Shown here piece by piece: positions 57,307-64,000 of a stretch of DNA of 64,000 bases. Position 1 is the stretch's first letter, and each line of letters starts with the position of its first letter. Location: the NCBI GenBank assembly GCA_036925085.1, contig JAUPFP010000074.1:287501-351500 (forward strand), given 5' to 3'. The translations under genes were made by a program, and so were the position numbers. This DNA is from Brachycybe producta (lineage: Eukaryota; Arthropoda; Diplopoda; Playtdesmida; Andrognathidae). Under the pieces are notes generated by a model, which searched no databases, had not been told where the DNA came from, and was given only the letters and a program-made list of their open reading frames with translations.

Positions 57307-58303
57307 GTAAATGTCACTTAAGTAGCTTTAATTGCAATTGTGTATTTTTAATGTGGCCTTTGTGTTTTAATGTAAATACATGTAAATGCAATTATTAAAT
57401 ACTTTCTTCATTTCAAATTGGTTATACTTACATTTCCTAGTTAAATGATTTTCTTCATGTGAGCTTTGTTGAAATAATGTGTGCTGCATACATACTTATT
57501 GGATCTTTGTTGCTCCAAATGAGTACACAGATCCTATATTATACTGCAAAGAGAAAAGGCAATTTTGTCTTTGTCGATGTGTGTATGGATCCCTGGGCGT
57601 TATTTCTCAAGCACAGCCGGAAACATTGTGATGAACTTTGCATACAGTACATCGATATATAAACGGGAGAACATCCTAAAAAAATTAATTCATCAAGTAG
57701 TTAATTAGTTATAATTAATATTCTATGAAATTTTTGTAAAATTTTAATTTTTTGTTCTTGGCGATATAACTTGTGAACGGGAGCACCTATAACATTCAAG
57801 TAAATTCTTTATGAATATGTGTGTTGGGGCAGTCCCTTCCCCAGCTTTCGATTCAGTCATGGGTGTGACATCGGCCAAGACAGGTTCAACTGTGAACTTC
57901 AGGTTCCAAGGATCACAATATCTATCCAATCTTTTTTCTCCGGTATGGGAGGAGAAGCTTATTGGGCCCTGTTCTTCTGTATTCAGAAATGAAGTTTTTC
58001 TCAACAACTGAATGGTTCTATGGCAAGACCGGCATTGTAGGGAGCATTACCAATACCATTGTTATTACGGACTAGGCAAGCCTTTCCTATAGGCGTGGCT
58101 GAGTTCTTGACGACCTCCCAAATTAATTTACATTGTTGCTGTAAGTTGGGATGGATTATCCACAATTGATATTGGTTAATCTGGTTCAACAGTCATTCTT
58201 TGTTTTCTATGTGGTGGGACAAGGTGTGGGGTCTGTTGCTGTGGACCTACATGCTGCCTCACTCCTTGAGTTATATTTGGAATGCAATTTTGGAGGGATG
58301 ATG
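57307..58303 (+). other. DEPDC5 intron 3, unassigned
   Basis: Moderately AT-rich. A few frames of 60-70 codons (57,459-57,662; 57,811-58,011) look protein-like in composition, but I recognise no family and they have no start context or neighbours to support them. Confidence 0.4.
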
Positions 58304-58421
58304 GGTCAGTATTTGATGGAACCATCATTTGTCAGTATTTGATGGAACCATCATTGGTCAGTATTTGATGGAACCATCATTGGTCTGTATATGATGGGAC
58401 CATCATTGGTCAGTATCATGG
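58304..58421. repeat. 26-bp minisatellite
   Basis: The unit GTCAGTATTTGATGGAACCA followed by TCATTG is repeated about 4.5 times with few changes (one copy has CTGTATATGATGGGACC). Confidence 0.85.
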
Positions 58422-59034
58422 ACCTCACCAGTCATGTTTTTGGTCAAGGCATGAGGTTCCCCTGGTGGTAGTTCGTTATGTGACTTTGTGGAGGATGAAC
58501 TCCGTGAAACTGAGTTCGATCTGCCTTATGGATGGCAAAACACTTGTGTAACTAGTATGGGCACTGGGCATGCTAGTGTGCCACTTCCTTGGTGGGTTCA
58601 GGACATTCATAACTGGAGACTCAGAAGTAAGAGCACAGTTTACTGGGCACAATCCGTGGACTGGCTCGACCTGCCTGTTTCGGAGTTGGAAGAGGGAAAG
58701 TTGAGAGTATTATGATGACCAGAGCCATAGAGTTGTGCCAACTTCATTTTGGATGCCATTTTTATGCCAAAAAGGAGATTGTTCTGAATCAGCTTTTATT
58801 GTAGTTACATGCATTCAGTAGTATTTTAGCCCAAAACTAGTAAAATTTTAATTGTTTTTTTATGAATAAAAACTATATACTATTATAATTTTCAAATAAA
58901 ATACTAAAAATGTATATACTTGAAAACAGTTCAAAACAATATGATTGTATAGAAAAATGTTTGCATGTTTAAGAAATGAGCAGTAATCTTATGTGATGTG
59001 TGTAATTTCATTTTTATAATTTTTATTCCTAAAA
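58422..59034 (+). other. DEPDC5 intron 3, unassigned
   Basis: Holds one open stretch at 58,488-58,715 (MEDELRETEFDLPYGWQNTC) that I cannot assign, then AT-rich sequence. Confidence 0.35.
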
Positions 59035-59275
59035 TCATTTGCTCTAAAGGGACATTTGCCCTAAAGATACTTACCCTAAATTCATTTGCCCTAAAGGGAC
59101 ACTTGCTTAATACAATTTGCCCTAAAGGGACCTAAAAATGTTCCTTATGGCAAATGCTTCTAGGGCAAGTGGATTTTGTGAAAGTGTCCCGTTAGGGAAA
59201 ATGGTTTTAGTGAAAATGGTTTTATGGGAAATGGCTTTAGGGCAAATGTCTATTGGGCAAATGTCTATATCCCAT
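59035..59275. repeat. Foldback-type repeat array (TTTGCCCTAAAGGGACA)
   Basis: The motif TTTGCCCTAAAGGGACA occurs several times forward (59,036-59,125) and then inverted as GGGCAAATG/TTTAGGGCAAATG and GGGAAATGG (59,163-59,266). It resembles the sub-terminal arrays of foldback DNA transposons. Confidence 0.6.
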
Positions 59276-59653
59276 GTAAGTTATATGTCAATTAATAAAA
59301 ACTTTATTTTAAAATATGTTTTAATTCACATTTTAATTTTTCAGTGTATCCATATATCATTAATATACATCATAATTGATTCATATAATAAAGTATGGAA
59401 AGTAAAGTATAAACTATTAATTAATATATCAAATTAGTGGCACAACTCTATCTATGGCTCTGGTGATGACCTGCTTTTGTGCACACCACCAAAATGGTTG
59501 GTGCGGACTAATTTTCAGTGGTGCCTGTATTTGCTTCGTTAGCAAATGGTGGAGCTGCCACGATGTGTCCAGTCGAGGCCTCTTGTGTTATAGAGTTATA
59601 AATAAGGTGAGAGGTGTTTTAGCTTGCAGGTGTTCCTCCAGGTGGCATCATAG
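59276..59653. other. Intron sequence, no feature
   Basis: AT-rich, then a more mixed stretch up to the LTR-B end. Nothing recognised. Confidence 0.4.
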
Positions 59654-60584
59654 TGTAACGAACCACCTTGTGGTGGATAAAATATACTAAAAAGCGGTTG
59701 GCTAAGCCGCTTATTTTATCCTGGTTCGGGAGGAAGGGAACAAATTAATCCCTTTTTCTATTCCTCACAAGTTCTTCCTTGTTGAACTTTTACAGTAAAA
59801 TGGATCTTTTAGCTGTCTGCTACCCCTCGGGCTTTCGCCCGTTAAAAGCTAGTTGATCGTGCTGTCTCTTGAAGTTGCATCTAGAAGTGTTGATCCGGGT
59901 TTTCACCCGGATTGATAATTCAAGATGAAGATGATTTGAGAACTTTCGTTCTATCCATTAAGTATAAAAAATAAGACTTGGCAATTTTAAAGCATAACAT
60001 TCGTTTATTTACAGTTCTATTCCTTGAGGTCTATCCCAAATTGGGCATAGATTCTCTATTTACAGAATGCTTCCCTAGTCTTTAAAAAGACTGTTCTCTC
60101 GGAACAAACTTGAGCATAGAATCGTTGGCTCAAGAGTGCTTGATTCACACAAAAATACACGGCCTTTTATACCCAAAAAGAGGATACTGAGAACCATTTC
60201 TCAGTATTCTCTGATTGGGTAAAATCGAAATGAATAACCAAACTGGCCAATCAATTTGATTGACCAGTGGTTAACAACATATAGAAATATGATTCATCCT
60301 ATAAAACAGACAATATTTCCAAGAAAAATACAACCCCATTGACTTAATGCTACTGCTTATCAGCATGATCTTTTTGTATTAAGGGGTGGGACTGGGAGAG
60401 AAAGAGTCCCAAGACCCAAGAGGTGACCTAAGACAGGATATTGGCGTTGTCAGCTGAGAGAACTAGGTCAATCCTCTGTACATCAGTACAGAGGGTTGAC
60501 AAAGTTCCAGGCCAATCTAAAACAAAAACAAACGATCCACAATAAACTAAGTGAGCCAGGAGTGCTCCTGGACTGATCGTTTCA
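59654..60584 (-). mobile_element. LTR, family B (3' LTR)
   Basis: On the minus strand TGAAACGATC (60,584) to GGTTCGTTACA (59,654). All three GAAA hairpins are present in R-U5, and CCTCTGTAC-TGAT-GTACAGAGG is fully paired. It is about 70 bp longer than the other two copies around 60,060-60,140. A G-run PPT precedes it. Confidence 0.85.
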
Positions 60585-60600
60585 CCCCCCCAACTAAGCC
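60585..60600 (-). promoter_or_regulatory. Polypurine tract, family B
   Basis: Minus strand GGCTTAGTTGGGGGGG ends directly at the LTR; similar to CTTAGTCGGGGGAG of family C. Confidence 0.7.
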
Positions 60601-61259
60601 TGAAGTTCGTCCCTGAACTTCACACTGATAAGCAGCCACATTAAGTCAAAATTGCAAAACCCTTTATGAAAAATTTTCACTTTGCATTGTACCGATAGAA
60701 TAGTAACAATATCACAGGTTTCATTATCAATTTATCACAGAATGATTTTAACCCTGAAATCTCTTATATCCCCCAAAATCAATTTGCCCCCATCAATTTT
60801 CTAATTTCTGTTCGACTAGAACATACCCAAATGCAAAAAATTTAAAAATAACCTATATATTTTCCCAAACGATAAATATTTTAAAATTACAATTAAATTT
60901 CCCCCCAAAAACCCTGACTAAAAGGAACATTTTAAGAAAACCCCCTTTTCTTCAACGCGATTAAAAGAAAGTTAAAAACCCTCTTTTTCCCAAAAAAATT
61001 CTTTTACAAGAAATTAATTTTGTCCCAAATTAAATTTCCATTAACCCAAAATAAAACAGATTTTAATACTCTTAAAGAAGCGAACGTTTAAAATTGTAAT
61101 TTTTACCCCCAAAAAGAAATCCCTTATTTTCCTTTTAAGCCCCAAAATTAAAAACAAAACAATTTTGAAAATTACGCTTCCTCGCTGACTTGTTCCTCCG
61201 GTTTCCTCAGCGTGGATCGGAACTGGTCCGCGCTGGTCCTTTTTCGTTCCTGGTCCTCC
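60601..61259 (-). other. Family-B 3' non-coding region
   Basis: AT-rich with many CCCC and AAAA runs; no reading frame. It lies between the extra ORF and the PPT. Confidence 0.55.
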
Positions 61260-62921
61260 TTAGTGGTCCGGCTCCAAGTGGCCCTGCTGATCCCTGGCTC
61301 CGGGTTCTGCCTCTGTCGAAATGATGTTGAGGTCCTCCAGCATCCTTAGGCGGACGACCTGCGACCGTGGGATTGCTCCCAAAATGATGGACTCCATGAA
61401 GTCCAACTGCTGAGTTGCCAGATGCGCGTTTCCCTCCTGTTCCTTGAGTCGATGGCGGATCACGTTGCGGTGTCCTCGGCTATTGGGGATCAGGGTCGCT
61501 ACCATTGAAGAGATGACTACCTCCAGGATGTTACTTGTGGACTTGTCCCAAGGCTGCGGGTAGACAAGTTGAAGCGTCCCTGGCTCGGCATTGTCATGAA
61601 GGACAACGACAGGCCAATGATCTAAAACCTGAATGATTACTGCAGTCCAGGGCCGGTCCAATCGCGGACGGAGTCGATCCTCTTTAATACCATCGTCACC
61701 GTGGAAGAAACCTAGATACCTGAAGACATTTCTTCCCCAGCGACGCCCAAAAGATACCAAATTGTTCCTTAGGAGCCGAAATTGCTGTCGGTTGGAAAGC
61801 TTTCCATCCGACATATCCAGTCGGTCCTTTGGCCATTGTTGAGGAGGTGGTGGTGGAGAGACCTTCGGGATCGCTCCCGTAGGTGGTCCAGGCGCTGGTC
61901 TGCTTGGATGCCCGCGTTCCCCTGCGAAGATCTGGTCCCGACGTTCCCTCCTCTCCGTTGCACCTTGTCCTTTCCTGGCCTGTCCAGGTATGTGCGGATG
62001 ACGAAACGGCTGGATTTTGGCCGTCTCGAACCTCCTGGCTTCGTCCCTTGACTCTTCCCTTGGTCTGGTTCGTTGTTCCTCTCGAGGCTGACTCTTTGTG
62101 ATGTCCCCTTGGCGTCTTGGGTCCCTTGGCCTCTCAGCAACGAATTTTTCCCTGTTGAGCCGAGCGGGATTGCTCACCGCTGGTGGATGAGCTTCTCTCC
62201 TCGGTTCTACAACTTTGGAAGCAATGGAGACCCTCTCCATCGCCCCAGACAGAATTAGTGGTTGATTAGGTCGATGCACATACCCTTTTACGACTGGCTG
62301 GTCCACAGTAACCCAACTGTTCGAAGGGGAGACTTCCCTTGGCGTCGTCCTTTTTGGTAGCGCTGTTCCAACTGCTGGCACCTTAATTGGGGATCGTCCC
62401 CTAGCCATCAGTTCCTTGTTTTGACTGTCGATCCAGTCCTTCATTGCCTTTTTATCGGCGTTCCTTTCGCCTTTCGTACGACCACTCCTACGAGAGCCCC
62501 CTAGCTCTGCTGGCAGACATCCATCATGTAGACTCCCCGGTGGAGTATCCATTTCTTCCGGTGGCCTTGGGAACTGTAGCATTGGGTCGCTTGCGGGCCC
62601 TTCGTAGACAATTTCAGGTTCCGGGTTGCCGCTTCTACGCTGCCCGGGAGGAGAATGTATCAACGGAACAAAATTAGTGGTCTCACCCTCTGGCGTTTTC
62701 CTTTTCTTCGTTTTCGAAGATCCTTTTGCTTTTTCCTTTGTAGGAGATGAAGGCACGGCATTGCTGCCGGGAGGGATCCCTGCAGCGATGATTTCGTCGT
62801 CTTCTCCAAAAAGCATTCTTAGCCAGTCCGGCGTCATTTCGCCGGTGTCCATTGGTATCTCCAATTCGGAAGTTCCTTCACTTCCAGGTTTCCCTTGATC
62901 CATGGATTCGGCCATTTTCAT
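61260..62921 (-). CDS. Post-integrase ORF, family B, intact
   Basis: Uninterrupted for 586 codons from 63,020. The first ATG is at 62,921 (MKMAESMDQGKPGSEG), giving 553 residues. The N-terminal two thirds are basic and disordered-looking: KKRKTPEGETTNFVPLIHSP, GRTKGERNADKKAMKDWI (also in family C), SNSWVTVDQPVVKGY, then many Arg, Pro and Gln. The C-terminal third carries the shared domain: RLLRNNLVSFGRRWGRNVF, RYLGFF (about 61,712), then WTAVIIQVLDHWPVVVLHDN and a final QGHLEPDH. It stands between the integrase tail and the 3' LTR. No signal peptide, membrane span or known catalytic motif. Its integrity, next to a deleted pol, suggests either recent insertion or selection. Function unknown; nucleic-acid binding is suggested only by charge. 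Confidence 0.75.
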   Translation of the reverse strand: MKMAESMDQGKPGSEGTSELEIPMDTGEMTPDWLRMLFGEDDEIIAAGIPPGSNAVPSSPTKEKAKGSSKTKKRKTPEGETTNFVPLIHSPPGQRRSGNPEPEIVYEGPASDPMLQFPRPPEEMDTPPGSLHDGCLPAELGGSRRSGRTKGERNADKKAMKDWIDSQNKELMARGRSPIKVPAVGTALPKRTTPREVSPSNSWVTVDQPVVKGYVHRPNQPLILSGAMERVSIASKVVEPRREAHPPAVSNPARLNREKFVAERPRDPRRQGDITKSQPREEQRTRPREESRDEARRFETAKIQPFRHPHIPGQARKGQGATERRERRDQIFAGERGHPSRPAPGPPTGAIPKVSPPPPPQQWPKDRLDMSDGKLSNRQQFRLLRNNLVSFGRRWGRNVFRYLGFFHGDDGIKEDRLRPRLDRPWTAVIIQVLDHWPVVVLHDNAEPGTLQLVYPQPWDKSTSNILEVVISSMVATLIPNSRGHRNVIRHRLKEQEGNAHLATQQLDFMESIILGAIPRSQVVRLRMLEDLNIISTEAEPGARDQQGHLEPDH

Positions 62922-62998
62922 TCCAAATATTTCCTTTTTAGATGCTAATAATTTCTCTTTTTTGAAAAATTGTGGATTGCGTCCTTTCTTCGCAGAAA

Positions 62999-63371
62999 CT
63001 AGATTTGAAGTGGCATCCAAAATGGTGGCCGTCTTCTCACGTGATCCTGTGAGACTTGCAAATTCAATGCCGGCCGGAGGTGGGAGGGGCTTTTATCCAA
63101 AAAGTTTCTTTCTCCTTTTTCTCCCACCAGGTGGCGCGCTGTATAGCGGCAAATTCGAATTTTGGCCTCTCCTTTACACAATGTGGACGTTATTTCATCG
63201 TTTGATAAATTTTCAATGCCAAATTGTTCCTTTTTAGGAGTCGATTGAGTTTTAGCGTTCTCAATCATTGTTCCTACCCGTGTTTGCACACGGGAGGCTG
63301 TAGATGTCTCTCCCATAGAGATATTTTCGGCCTGCCCGCGTGTCTTTTTCCAGAATTCCTTTTTGGACACC
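62999..63371 (-). pseudogene. Pol C-terminal tail, family B
   Basis: Frame with ASRVQTRVGTMIENAKTQS, KKEQFGIENLSNDE and AKIRICRYTARHLVGEKGER. It aligns with the tail after integrase at 22.5-22.8 kb (CVQTRGG, KFGI, EIRICYLAQHHLV). It overlaps the start of the extra ORF frame by about 22 bases in a different frame. Integrase proper is missing upstream. Confidence 0.55.
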
Positions 63372-64000
63372 CTGTCCGTAGTTTCTTTTCATTTTTGATG
63401 ACCACCCTGATCATCTTTAGTGCCACCCTGACACTTTTCCATTTTTGCATCTTCCCTATAAAGATGCTCCTTTTTAGTTCCACCCTGGAACTTTCCGTTT
63501 CGAGGCGTCTCTTCCCTATGAAGATGTTCCTCGCCTTTTTCAGGAGCAGCTACTCCTAGCTTCACTGCGACCTGTGTCCCAATGGACTGCACCATGACAT
63601 CCACCTTAGATGTCTTGATGAGCCCACTTTGCAGTGACACTGTTGGTTGGCATCCCCCATAGATGCTACAACTTCTGAGGACAGTTGCAAAGTTCCCATT
63701 TTGTTCCTTTACAGGAGCAGTTACTTCCTTTTTCACTAACTCCTGTTCCTTTGCAGGAGCAGCTACTTTCCTTTTCACTGACTCCTGTTTCCTGGAGGGC
63801 TTAATTTCGACATTTTCCCTTAATGTCTCGACGGCCCCACTTTGAGTTGACTTCCCCCATGGATGATACAACTTTCGATTCCAACTGCAATGTCCTTTTT
63901 CAATGTCAGTTTTGTTGAGGCTTCTTGTCTAGCTACAGCTTGGCTTCCTTTTTGTTTTTTGCAGCCGCCGTATGTCGGTCATTTTGGCACAGGTCTGTGG
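63372..64000 (-). pseudogene. Gag-protease linker with Lys-rich repeats, family B
   Basis: Frame 63,389-63,871: KQESVKRKVAAPAKEQ and ELVKKEVTAPVKEQ are units of the repeat also present at 46.3-46.6 kb, and TVSLQSGLIKTSKVDVMVQS matches the region near 46,240. Further repeats of GGTKKEHLYREDAKMEK follow. Protease, RT, RNase H and integrase are deleted between this and the Pol tail. The gene continues beyond the window edge. Confidence 0.55.

Noticed and set aside
57459..57662. Open frame of 67 codons after DEPDC5 exon 3
   Set aside because: Does not match the next DEPDC5 segment or any family I know; the length is within chance for this base composition.
58488..58715. WW-domain-like stretch (DLPYGWQNT, PLPWWVQDI)
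   Set aside because: Only single positions fit a WW domain; the second Trp-Pro part and the Tyr pair are missing. No splice sites frame it.
61260..62921. Extra ORFs as envelope genes
   Set aside because: Position fits, but none shows a signal peptide, a membrane anchor or a furin-like site. Charged, disordered N-termini argue against a surface protein.

Overview
This window is animal nuclear DNA, probably from an invertebrate, dominated by decayed and nested retroelements. The animal assignment rests on three spliced exons of a DEPDC5/Iml1 orthologue (GATOR1 complex) at 42,086-57,306 on the + strand, on CR1/Jockey-like and RTE-like LINEs, and on Ty3/Gypsy-type LTR elements. The wording of the DEPDC5 exons looks arthropod-like to me, but I cannot name the species. 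I see no bacterial-type operon, CRISPR array, rRNA or tRNA.

Layout. 1-1,023: fragment of a family-D spacer. 1.97-4.79 kb: decayed gag-like ORF and the 3' end of a family-A LTR element. 4.8-7.5 kb: non-coding foldback and palindromic elements. 7.55-9.5 kb: 5' LTR, PBS and gag of a family-B element. 9.9-17.9 kb: decayed family-D element on the - strand (3' LTR piece, post-integrase ORF, spacer, integrase, RNase H, protease), split by a LINE. 17.9-19.1 kb: LTR-A piece and a second LINE. 19.75-24.7 kb: family-C element with both LTRs and a large internal deletion (-). 24.8-25.7 kb: solo LTR-B. 25.8-37.2 kb: family-A element with both LTRs, carrying one LINE in its 5' LTR and another inside. 37.2-38.2 kb: another LTR-A and a Tc1/mariner remnant. 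38.2-41.3 kb: 3' half of a family-C element and the start of another LTR-C. 41.4-43.3 kb: host DNA with DEPDC5 exon 1. 43.4-47.8 kb: family-C element with LTRs, gag and protease. 47.8-56.0 kb: family-D element (-) with a solo LTR-D inserted in pol and an RTE LINE in its RT. 57.0-57.3 kb: DEPDC5 exons 2 and 3. 59.65-64 kb: family-B element (-) with an intact post-integrase ORF.

I use four LTR families, named here by LTR start: A (TGTAACACCC), B (TGAAACGATC), C (TGAGACGTTTGGG) and D (TGTGGCAACC or TGTGACGACC). A, B and C share a near-identical primer-binding site. The main result is that all four families carry an extra ORF between integrase and the 3' LTR. Although otherwise dissimilar, these ORFs end in one shared domain with the spacing L-N-N-x15-Y-(L/H)-(G/S)-x-(Y/F), followed by a VV...P..V block. 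I know no named domain that matches it.

A second shared layer is structural. The LTRs are strings of perfect inverted repeats, one of which sits just upstream of the TATA box in each of the four families. The R-U5 regions of families B and C carry several GNRA-loop hairpins. Many LTR ends abut (TA)n tracts. The host gene has been stretched by these insertions: DEPDC5 intron 1 is 14.9 kb and mostly retroelement. Coordinates of decayed elements are estimates from comparing copies inside the window.
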